Below, piece after piece: positions 6,754 through 12,494 of a stretch of DNA of 20,211 bases. Below the pieces are notes generated by a model. It made no database searches, was not told where the DNA came from, and saw only the letters and a list, made by a program, of their open reading frames with translations. Origin of the DNA: Sva-07 sp041685755 (GTDB lineage Bacteria; Actinomycetota; Acidimicrobiia; Acidimicrobiales; Ilumatobacteraceae); assembly GCA_041685755.1 (NCBI GenBank), contig JAWLFC010000051.1:1-20211 (forward strand), in the 5' to 3' direction. The position numbers and the translations under genes are program-made. Numbering within the stretch: the first letter of the stretch is position 1; every line of letters starts with the position of its first letter.

Positions 6754-7553
6754 CGCCCGTCGCGATCCGGAGCGCCGACGACCCACGCCTCGACGACTAC
6801 CGGTCACTGAACGACCAGGGTTTCCGACGCCGCTTCGAGGCCGACCGGATCTTCATCGCCGAGGGTTTCGTGGCGATCGACCGGTTGATCGAGTCGGGCC
6901 ACACCGTGCGCTCGGTCCTGCTGGCGCCCTCGCGTGTCGAACGGTTCGCCTCCAACGCGGCGGTGCTCGACGCGGCCGGTGTGCCGATCCACGTGGCCGA
7001 GCGCGATGTCATCGCCGAGGTCGTCGGCTTCGACCTGCACCGTGGCGTCCTCGCCAGTGCCGAACGCCGCCCCCCGCCGATGATCGACGACCTGCTCGGC
7101 GAGGCTCGACGTATCGCGGTGCTGGAGGGCCTCAACGACGCCGAGAACCTGGGAGCGATCGCCCGCGCCGCTCGGGCGTTCGGGATCGACGGTCTCGTGA
7201 TCGACCCGACGTGCACGGACCCGTACAGCCGGCGCACCGTTCGGGTCAGCATGGGCGAGGTGCTGAGCCTGCCCGTCGCTCGCCTCGACGACTGGACGTC
7301 GATCGCCGAACGGCTCCGGGCAACGGGCTTGGAGACCTGGGCGATGACGCCGGCTGGCGACGCCGACGACCTGTGGGACCTCGCTGCGCCCGAGCGGGTG
7401 GCGGTGTGTCTCGGCGCCGAGGGACCGGGTCTGAGCCGACCGCTGCTGTCGGCAGCCGACCGTCGCGTGCGTATCCCGATCGCGCCGGACGTCGACTCGC
7501 TCAACGTCGCCCACGCCGCCGCCGTCACCTTCGCCGCCCTCGCCCGCCACTGA
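6750..7553 (+). CDS. SpoU/TrmH (SPOUT) family RNA 2'-O-methyltransferase
   Basis: The product is 267 aa. An N-terminal substrate-recognition domain (about 1-110, with FIAEGFVAIDRLIESG) is followed by a SPOUT domain with the three family motifs. Motif 1 is EGLNDAENLGAIARAARAFG (126-145, with conserved N133 and R139), motif 2 is LGAEGPGLS (221-229), and motif 3 is IPIAPDVDSLNVAHAAAV (242-259). These trefoil-knot enzymes methylate ribose 2'-OH groups of rRNA or tRNA with SAM; some relatives confer thiostrepton-type resistance. The start appears to be TTG at 6750, overlapping the preceding TGA; the homologous region begins within a few residues of it. A strong hairpin follows the stop. Confidence 0.87.
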   Translation: MTPVAIRSADDPRLDDYRSLNDQGFRRRFEADRIFIAEGFVAIDRLIESGHTVRSVLLAPSRVERFASNAAVLDAAGVPIHVAERDVIAEVVGFDLHRGVLASAERRPPPMIDDLLGEARRIAVLEGLNDAENLGAIARAARAFGIDGLVIDPTCTDPYSRRTVRVSMGEVLSLPVARLDDWTSIAERLRATGLETWAMTPAGDADDLWDLAAPERVAVCLGAEGPGLSRPLLSAADRRVRIPIAPDVDSLNVAHAAAVTFAALARH

Positions 7554-7597
7554 CACCTGCGCGTCCGGACCCGACCCCGACGCGCCGCCGGACGCGT

Positions 7598-7630
7598 CGA
7601 TGCGGACGGGTGGGGGACCCGTCCGCATCG
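7598..7630. terminator. Perfect 14-bp stem hairpin between convergent genes
   Basis: CGATGCGGACGGGT (7598-7611) and ACCCGTCCGCATCG (7617-7630) pair perfectly around a GGGGG loop. The hairpin lies between the RNA methyltransferase stop (7553) and the end of the convergent ArsR gene (7673), so it can act as a bidirectional terminator. No U-run follows on either strand. Nothing else is recognised in 7554-7672. Confidence 0.7.
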
Positions 7631-7672
7631 GTTCGGCCGAGGCGATTGGAGAAACCTCGACGATGTGATGGA

Positions 7673-8008
7673 TCAGATGGACGTGGCGAAGGCGCGCGCC
7701 TCGATCTCGGTCTGGTCACGCAGACGATCACAGACGATGGCGCACAGCGGCATCAGACTGGGGTCGGTGACCGAGTAGTAGGCAGCGGTGCCCTCGGCGC
7801 GCCGGGTCACGATCCGGGCGTCGCTCAGGATCCGGAGGTGCTTGGAGACGTTGGCCTGGCTGGTGCCGAGTTCGTCGACGAGCTGGCCCACGTTCATCTC
7901 GCCGTCGTCGAGCAGGATGCGGACGATGCCGAGGCGTGTGGCGTCGCCGAGCACCCGGAAACGTTCAGCGACGTGTTCGAGCAGTGCGGCGGGCAGTGCC
8001 TTCGGCAT
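7673..8008 (-). CDS. ArsR/SmtB family transcriptional regulator
   Basis: The product is 111 aa, a standard ArsR length. It reads HVAERFRVLGDATRLGIVRIL, then LVDELGTSQANVSKHLRILSDARIV as the helix-turn-helix (about 45-70), then the wing TRRAEGTAAYYSV. Two cysteines in the C-terminal helix (LCAIVC) could sense metals, sulfur species or redox state. The classical ELCVCDL metal site is absent, so the inducer is unknown. In-frame GTG 8017 and ATG 8014 exist, but they overlap or abut the -10 TATAGT; ATG 8008 lies 7 nt after it and gives the usual MPKALP-type N-terminus. It is divergent from a SAM methyltransferase, its likeliest target besides itself. Confidence 0.87.
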   Translation of the reverse strand: MPKALPAALLEHVAERFRVLGDATRLGIVRILLDDGEMNVGQLVDELGTSQANVSKHLRILSDARIVTRRAEGTAAYYSVTDPSLMPLCAIVCDRLRDQTEIEARAFATSI

Positions 8009-8015
8009 GAACATC

Positions 8016-8044
8016 ACTATATAACCATGTACCGATCAATGCAA
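8016..8044 (-). promoter_or_regulatory. Promoter of the ArsR gene
   Basis: On the minus strand TTGCAT (8039-8044), a 17-nt spacer and TATAGT (8016-8021) form a good sigma-70-type promoter. The ATG at 8008 lies 7 nt after the -10. The AT-rich block contrasts with its surroundings and may also hold the ArsR operator, though no clean dyad was seen. Confidence 0.6.
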
Positions 8045-8061
8045 GAACCGGTGCCTCCCGT

Positions 8062-8067
8062 CACACT
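8062..8067 (+). promoter_or_regulatory. -10 element of the methyltransferase gene
   Basis: CACACT is followed by 6 nt (GGGGTG) and the ATG at 8074, consistent with a leaderless mRNA. This spacing favours ATG 8074 over the adjacent in-frame GTG at 8071. Confidence 0.4.
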
Positions 8068-8073
8068 GGGGTG

Positions 8074-8706
8074 ATGATCGAGCGGCTGCACGACCATCCC
8101 ACCACGGACGAGCCGGATCCGTTCGCCGGCCCGGACCACCCGATGCGCACGCTCACTCGTGCCGTGGCGCTCAGCGAGCGGTGGACCCAGGACGACGCCG
8201 ACCGGGTCGCCACCATCTTCGACGGGCTGGCCGAGGCGTGGTCGGCGCCCCACGTCGACGACACGAAGGCGGCACCCATCCTCGATGCCCTCGACCGGGG
8301 CGACGTACCCACGGCCGGGGACTGGCTCGAACTCGGGTCCGGAACAGGCGCGGGAACTCGACTGCTCGCCGGTGTCGTCGGCTCACTGGTGGCAACCGAC
8401 CTGTCGACGGAGATGCTGCGTCACGCGCCGGCCGACCTGGCTCCCCGAGCTCAGGTCGACGCGTCGAGCCTGCCGTTCCCGGATCGCTCGTTCGACGCCG
8501 TGCTCATGGTCAACATGCTGCTGTTCCCCGCCGAGGTCGACCGGGTACTGCGGCCGGCCGGCACGGTCGTCTGGGTCAACACGCTCGGCGACCAGACGCC
8601 CATCCACCTGCCGCCCGACGACGTCGTCGCTGCGCTACCCGGCGCGTGGTCGGGCCGCACGGCACGCGCCGGGACCGGGTTCTGGCTCACCGCCCGACGG
8701 CACTGA
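8074..8706 (+). CDS. Class I SAM-dependent methyltransferase
   Basis: The product is 210 aa. Motif I WLELGSGTGAGTRLLAG is at about 84-100, the acidic end of strand 2 is VATDLSTEML, then DASSLPFPDRSFDAVLMVNMLLF (motifs II-III) and VLRPAGTVVWVNTLG (post-motif). This is a Methyltransf_11-type Rossmann methyltransferase, here acting on an unknown small molecule. It lacks the conserved cysteines expected of arsenite methyltransferase ArsM, so the ArsR neighbour does not make it an arsenic gene. An N-terminal helical segment (1-80) probably covers the active site. A perfect hairpin follows the stop. Confidence 0.85.
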   Translation: MIERLHDHPTTDEPDPFAGPDHPMRTLTRAVALSERWTQDDADRVATIFDGLAEAWSAPHVDDTKAAPILDALDRGDVPTAGDWLELGSGTGAGTRLLAGVVGSLVATDLSTEMLRHAPADLAPRAQVDASSLPFPDRSFDAVLMVNMLLFPAEVDRVLRPAGTVVWVNTLGDQTPIHLPPDDVVAALPGAWSGRTARAGTGFWLTARRH

Positions 8707-8729
8707 GTGGCGCCGCTGCGAAAACGAGA

Positions 8730-8756
8730 ACGACCCCCGGACCAGCCGGGGGTCGT
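8730..8756 (-). terminator. Intrinsic terminator of the cold-shock operon (possibly bidirectional)
   Basis: ACGACCCCCGG (8730-8740) and CCGGGGGTCGT (8746-8756) pair perfectly with an ACCAG loop. Read on the minus strand the stem is followed by TCTCGTTTT, a moderate U-rich tract, so it fits best as the terminator of the minus-strand genes ending at 8774. It may also stop the methyltransferase transcript. Confidence 0.78.
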
Positions 8757-8773
8757 CATCGAGTTGTGTCGGC

Positions 8774-9067
8774 TCAGTCGTCCGACTCGGAGGTCTCGTC
8801 GCGCGGCTCGGGGGCCTCCCCGAGTCCGAGTTCGGCGAAGATCTCCGCCTTGCGGTACTCGAAGTCGTCCTCTTCGACGTCACCAGCGGCGAACTTCTCG
8901 TTCAGCTGGCGGAACTCCTCGAGCAGCGCATCTTCGTCGGGTCCGTCATCGGACTCGTCCGGGCCGTCGGAACTCTTGCCGTGGCGAACAGCGAGCTTCT
9001 CGGCCTTGCGCTCCTTCTTGCGGAGCTCTCGTTGACGCTTCTGGTAGGACTGTGGGCTTCGAGCCAA
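8774..9067 (-). CDS. Small charged protein with SHOCT-like C-terminus, downstream of csp
   Basis: The product is about 97 aa. The N-terminus (ARSPQSYQKRQRELRKKERK, then AEKLAVRHGKS) is very basic and helical. A middle segment is rich in Asp/Pro/Ser/Gly, and the last third (LLEEFRQLNEKFAAGDVEED, then DFEYRKAEIFAELGL) resembles the SHOCT short helical-hairpin domain. The start is taken as TTG 9067 because a strong GAGGAGG lies 8 nt upstream, although the frame continues upstream into the csp gene. It begins 13 nt after the csp stop and must be co-transcribed with it. The basic N-terminus may bind RNA or DNA, which would suit a cold-shock partner, but no function is known to me. Confidence 0.75.
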   Translation of the reverse strand: MARSPQSYQKRQRELRKKERKAEKLAVRHGKSSDGPDESDDGPDEDALLEEFRQLNEKFAAGDVEEDDFEYRKAEIFAELGLGEAPEPRDETSESDD

Positions 9068-9080
9068 TCGGAACGCCTCC

Positions 9081-9281
9081 TCAGACGACTTTGACGTCGA
9101 CCGCTTCGGGGCCCTTGCGGCCCGCAGCGATCTCGAACTCGACGGTGTCACCGTCGTTCAGCGAGCGACGACCGGTTCCGACGATGTTCGAATAGTGCAC
9201 GAAGACGTCGTCACCGTCGTCGCGAGAGATGAAACCGAAGCCCTTCTCGTCATTGAAGAACTTCACTGTACCTGTGGCCAT
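9081..9281 (-). CDS. Cold-shock protein (CspA family)
   Basis: The product is 66 aa, a complete cold-shock domain. GTVKFFNDEKGFGFISRDDG carries RNP1 (KGFGFI) and DDVFVHYSNI carries RNP2 (VFVHY), followed by LNDGDTVEFEIAAGRKGPEAVDV. These oligonucleotide/oligosaccharide-fold proteins bind single-stranded RNA and DNA and prevent RNA secondary structure. ATG 9281 is preceded by AAGGAG at a normal distance, so unlike many genes here it uses a Shine-Dalgarno start. Its promoter at 9334-9361 gives a 5' leader of about 45-50 nt. It is the first gene of a two-gene operon with the small SHOCT-like protein. Confidence 0.95.
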   Translation of the reverse strand: MATGTVKFFNDEKGFGFISRDDGDDVFVHYSNIVGTGRRSLNDGDTVEFEIAAGRKGPEAVDVKVV

Positions 9282-9333
9282 TTCGGCTCCTTGTTGAAAT
9301 CGGAGCCACCGTTGACTCACGTTTACGACCCTC

Positions 9334-9361
9334 AGGCTAGTGAGCGTTGTGCGATTGTCCA
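9334..9361 (-). promoter_or_regulatory. Promoter of the cold-shock operon
   Basis: On the minus strand TGGACA (9356-9361), a 16-nt spacer and TAGCCT (9334-9339) form a plausible housekeeping promoter. The predicted start near 9327-9328 leaves a leader of about 45-50 nt before the csp ATG. Confidence 0.5.
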
Positions 9362-9398
9362 CCGCGAGTTGCGCCGATCGCGGCGGGCCCGGGACCGC

Positions 9399-10037
9399 TC
9401 ACAACGACCGAGAGACCGCCAGTCGGCGCCGCGGATCGACCGCCACGAAGGGATCATGGCCCGTGACGGCGAGCCGAGCGAGGATGATCGAGGCCATCGC
9501 CACTCCGACGATCCCGGCCAGTGTGAGGGCGAGGTCGCCGACGCCGACACCGTAGACGAGCCACAGGGCGGCCTCGGCCCACGCGATCAGCCAGGTCGAC
9601 GCCGCGACCCCGCCGAGATCACGCGTGCGACACGCGGCGACCACGGCGGGCAGGAGCTGCACGCCGTAGGCGAGGCCGATGGCGATCGCGGCGAGCGCCC
9701 ACCCGCCGACGACGAGGAACGGCAGCGGGATCATGCCGAGGCCGAGCATCCCAACGGCGAGGGCGGGCAGCGCCGCTCGGCCGACCGTGGCGACGAAAAC
9801 GGCGGCCATCACGCCGTAGAGCGCGAGCGAGATCGCCGAGACGGGGATCAGCGCCCAGACGTCGGCGGCGATGCCGTAGGTGAGCCACCAGGCGTTGATG
9901 GCGAGGCTGACCCCGATCCACGCCGCCGAGACGCCCTCGACCCGGCGGGTGCGGACGAGACGGCGCGCCTGGGGCAACGCCATCCACGAGCCGAGCACAG
10001 TAGCGACGACGACGAGCAGGTTGAGTGCGATGTTCAT
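9399..10037 (-). CDS. PQ-loop repeat membrane protein (SWEET/SemiSWEET-like)
   Basis: The product is 212 aa, almost entirely hydrophobic with about seven transmembrane helices. It has two internal repeats. Repeat 1: ALPQARRLVRTRRVEGVSAA, then WIGVSLAINAWWLTYGI. Repeat 2: LLPAVVAACRTRDLGGVAAS, then TWLIAWAEAALWLVYGV. The first holds the PQ dipeptide (P22-Q23) and the second a diverged QLLP. This is the 3+1+3 helix layout of PQ-loop transporters, which include SWEET sugar carriers and cystine/lysine exporters; the substrate is not known. ATG 10037 is chosen because the first helix begins right after it; an upstream in-frame start would extend into the inverted repeat. It is divergent from a CGNR regulator that may control it. 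Confidence 0.82.
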   Translation of the reverse strand: MNIALNLLVVVATVLGSWMALPQARRLVRTRRVEGVSAAWIGVSLAINAWWLTYGIAADVWALIPVSAISLALYGVMAAVFVATVGRAALPALAVGMLGLGMIPLPFLVVGGWALAAIAIGLAYGVQLLPAVVAACRTRDLGGVAASTWLIAWAEAALWLVYGVGVGDLALTLAGIVGVAMASIILARLAVTGHDPFVAVDPRRRLAVSRSL

Positions 10038-10046
10038 GATGTCCAG

Positions 10047-10089
10047 ACACCCGGTGTAAGTGGCTACAAGGAGTTTCACACCTTACACC
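10047..10089. promoter_or_regulatory. Inverted-repeat operator candidate between PQ-loop and CGNR genes
   Basis: GGTGTAAG (10053-10060) and CTTACACC (10082-10089) form a perfect 8-bp inverted repeat with a 21-nt spacer. A smaller dyad ACACC-C-GGTGT (10047-10057) overlaps the left half. Its position between two divergent genes, one encoding a regulator, suggests a binding site. Protein binding is inferred only. Confidence 0.4.
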
Positions 10090-10102
10090 CTTCTCCCGGC
10101 GA

Positions 10103-10108
10103 TACCCT
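10103..10108 (+). promoter_or_regulatory. -10 element of the CGNR regulator gene
   Basis: TACCCT is followed by 6 nt (TGCATC) and the GTG at 10115, consistent with a leaderless mRNA. No good -35 at a standard distance was seen. Confidence 0.45.
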
Positions 10109-10114
10109 TGCATC

Positions 10115-10675
10115 GTGTACGTCACCTCCGGACAGACCACCGAGATCCGGCTGACGCTCGAGGCGATGGTCGAATTCGTCAACGCGTTCACCGATGCCGA
10201 CGGGGCCCCGGTCGACGTGCGAACCCTGCTCGACGAACACGGCTTCGTTCGAGCGAAGGAGGCGTCGGCAGCGTCGCTCGTACGGGTCGTACGACGCATG
10301 GGCGAGCTGGTCGACACGTTGCGCACACTCGCCGACGACGAGGCCGACACGGGCTGGATCAACACCGCGCTACGCGACCTCGACATCAGCCCGTCGATCG
10401 TCGCCCACGACGGCTCCGGCCCGCACATCCACTGGACTCCGCCGTCGGCGACGTTCGACGACCAGGTGATGGCCGACATCCTGATGGCCTTGGCGCAGGA
10501 GGTCTGCGACCACGGCACCGGTCGATTCGGAAGGTGTGCCGCCCTCGACTGCGAGCACCTCTTCTACGACGTCACCCGCAACGGATCGCGTCGGTTCTGC
10601 GCCGATCCGCGCTGCGCGAGCCGCACTCACACCGCCGAACACCGATCGCGCCAACGAATCTCGACTTCGACGTGA
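10115..10675 (+). CDS. CGNR-type zinc-finger protein (ABATE plus zf-CGNR), putative transcription regulator
   Basis: The product is 186 aa. The N-terminal part (LEAMVEFVNAF, VRTLLDEHGF, LVRVVRRMGELVDTLRTLA) fits the ABATE stress domain. Near the C-terminus four cysteines, C141, C146, C162 and C167, sit in the order CAALDC, then DVTRNGSRRFCADPRCASR, then an H-rich helix. This matches the zf-CGNR pattern in which a zinc finger precedes a basic helix, except that the signature CGNR itself reads CASR here. Members are regarded as actinobacterial and proteobacterial transcription factors, mostly uncharacterised. The start is GTG 10115, supported by TACCCT 6 nt upstream. It is divergent from the PQ-loop gene, with an inverted repeat between them. 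Confidence 0.83.
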   Translation: MYVTSGQTTEIRLTLEAMVEFVNAFTDADGAPVDVRTLLDEHGFVRAKEASAASLVRVVRRMGELVDTLRTLADDEADTGWINTALRDLDISPSIVAHDGSGPHIHWTPPSATFDDQVMADILMALAQEVCDHGTGRFGRCAALDCEHLFYDVTRNGSRRFCADPRCASRTHTAEHRSRQRISTST

Positions 10676-10700
10676 CGACATCACGTGCCGACGCCCGACG

Positions 10701-10731
10701 ATTGCGCCATGGGTCAGACCCCTGGTGCAAT
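10701..10731. terminator. Second palindrome with the GGGTCAGACCC core
   Basis: Fifteen-nt arms (10701-10715 and 10717-10731) pair around A10716, with one G-T wobble and one mismatch. The core GGGTC-A-GACCC is the same as at 2826-2862, while the outer arms (ATTGCGCCA/TGGTGCAAT) are different. It lies between the convergent CGNR and ABC-transporter genes and touches the ABC stop codon. Terminator activity is inferred from position; there is no U-run. Confidence 0.5.
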
Positions 10732-12494
10732 CAGCCGACCAGGCGGCCGTGGTCCAGCCGGAACACCTGATCGGCACGGTCGAAGGCGACCGTCCGGTGC
10801 GACACGGCGATCACCGTCATGCCGGCCTCGGCGAGGTTGCTCCACAGCCGCACCTCGGTCTCCACGTCGAGCGCGCTCGACAGGTCGTCGAGGACGACCA
10901 ACTCCGGCGAGTGCACGAGCGCCCGGGCCGTCGCCAGCCGCTGGCGCTGCCCGCCGGACAGGCGCAACCCGCGCGGACCGATGAGCGTGTCGGCACCCGC
11001 GGGCATGGCGGCGATGTCCTCGGCGATCGCCGCCAGGCGCAAGGCCGTCGACAGTTGCTCGCGATCGACCGGGCCGAGCCCGACGTTGTCGGCGACGCTG
11101 TCGGAGATCAGCTGCGGAACCTGCGACAGGAACGCCGCGTTCGGAGGGACGAAGAACGCGGCACGGTCGTCGATCTCCACACCGTTCCACCGCACCGACC
11201 CGGTCACCTCGGCCTGCCATGCCAAGCCGAGGATGGCTCGCAGGAGCGTGCTCTTGCCGGCGCCGACCGCCCCGGTGATCACCACGAACTCGCCCCGGCG
11301 AACGGTGAGGTCGACGTCACGCACCACCGTGCGCTCGCCGTAGGCCACGCTCATGCCGCGCACCTCGAGCACGGAGAGCGGCACCCGCTCGGGGCGGACG
11401 ACGTCGGGACGTCGGCGCTGGTCGCGCGGGTCGATCGGGAGTTGCCGGGGTCGGACGGTGTTGGCGGCCTGCTGTTCGGCGACCAGCTTGCGCATCCGGT
11501 CGAATGCGACACCGGCCTGCTTGCGACGCGCGAGAACGCGGCCCACCATGCGCGGGAGGAAGCTCAACCAGCCGAGATAGGCGGTGAACAACGCCAGCGT
11601 CCCGAGGTCGAACGCTCCCGACGCGATCGCCGCGGCGCTGACGAGCAACACCAGGCCGAGACCGATGTCGGAGGCACCTTGGCTGAACGCCGTCACACCC
11701 TCCTCGAGCACCCGGTCGCGGACGGCGGTGTGGCGACGGCGCTCGACGAGCACGCCGAGGCGGCGCAGCATCGGTTCGGCGGCGTCGTTGACCTTGACGG
11801 TCGTCGCAGCGGCCATCACGTCGCCGAGCAGTCCGGTCACGCGTTCGGTGGCGGCGCGGTCGGCGGCGCGGTACTCCTTGATCCGGGTGTCGAGGACGCG
11901 CGTGGCGATGCCGACTCCGAGCAACGGGATCAGCAGCACGGCGGCGGCTCGGGCGTCGGCGGCGCCGAGGACGAACCCGGCGATCACGGTGAACACGACC
12001 CCGCCGGAGATGTCGACGATGCCGTCGACGAGGTTGGCGACGTCCTCGGTGTCGTCGCGGAAGTGGGTGACGGCCGAGCCCGCCGAGCCGACGGGCTGGC
12101 CGGCGTGAAGGCCCCCGCTCGCCATCTGGGCGCTGAGCATGTTGGCGCGCAGGAGCGTCTGCATGTGGATCCAGACCTTGGTCCAGATCAGGGCACCGTG
12201 ATGGATCGACACCATGCGCACGACCTCGCTGACGGCGATGGCTGCGGCCCACCAGATCGTGGCGGTGGTGTCACCGTCCTCGAGCGCGGCGTAGCCCCGG
12301 CCGAGGAAGAAGCCGCTGATCGCCGGCATCGTGAAGAAGACCACGAACAACGCCCAGCCCAGCCAGAACTCGCGGCGGCGGTGCTGGGAGACCCTCCACG
12401 CCAGTCGCCACACGTCGGGAACCGATGCCGCGGACGGCGGTGGCGTCGGTCGGGTATCGCCGTGGTCGGCGACGAGATCGAGGCCGATCGTCAC
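10731..12494 (-). CDS. ABC exporter, subunit with degenerate catalytic residue (membrane plus ATPase domains)
   Basis: The product is 587 aa. Residues about 25-335 form a six-helix ABC transporter membrane domain and about 375-587 an ATPase domain. Walker A is GAVGAGKST (408-416), the Q-loop is LSQVP (456-460), the signature is an intact LSGGQ (512-516), Walker B is LVVLDD (532-537) and the switch His is H566. The catalytic glutamate after Walker B is replaced by Asp (D537), as in the non-catalytic site of heterodimeric exporters. GTG 12494 overlaps the upstream ABC gene's TGA by 4 nt (GTGA), so the two subunits are translated together. The cargo is unknown; lipid, peptide or drug export are all possible. 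The open frame extends upstream only as shadow coding. Confidence 0.9.
   Translation of the reverse strand: MTIGLDLVADHGDTRPTPPPSAASVPDVWRLAWRVSQHRRREFWLGWALFVVFFTMPAISGFFLGRGYAALEDGDTTATIWWAAAIAVSEVVRMVSIHHGALIWTKVWIHMQTLLRANMLSAQMASGGLHAGQPVGSAGSAVTHFRDDTEDVANLVDGIVDISGGVVFTVIAGFVLGAADARAAAVLLIPLLGVGIATRVLDTRIKEYRAADRAATERVTGLLGDVMAAATTVKVNDAAEPMLRRLGVLVERRRHTAVRDRVLEEGVTAFSQGASDIGLGLVLLVSAAAIASGAFDLGTLALFTAYLGWLSFLPRMVGRVLARRKQAGVAFDRMRKLVAEQQAANTVRPRQLPIDPRDQRRRPDVVRPERVPLSVLEVRGMSVAYGERTVVRDVDLTVRRGEFVVITGAVGAGKSTLLRAILGLAWQAEVTGSVRWNGVEIDDRAAFFVPPNAAFLSQVPQLISDSVADNVGLGPVDREQLSTALRLAAIAEDIAAMPAGADTLIGPRGLRLSGGQRQRLATARALVHSPELVVLDDLSSALDVETEVRLWSNLAEAGMTVIAVSHRTVAFDRADQVFRLDHGRLVG

Noticed and set aside
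7673..8706. Arsenic-resistance locus (ArsR plus methyltransferase)
   Set aside because: The regulator lacks the ELCVCDL site and the methyltransferase lacks ArsM cysteines. ArsR here is a fold name only.
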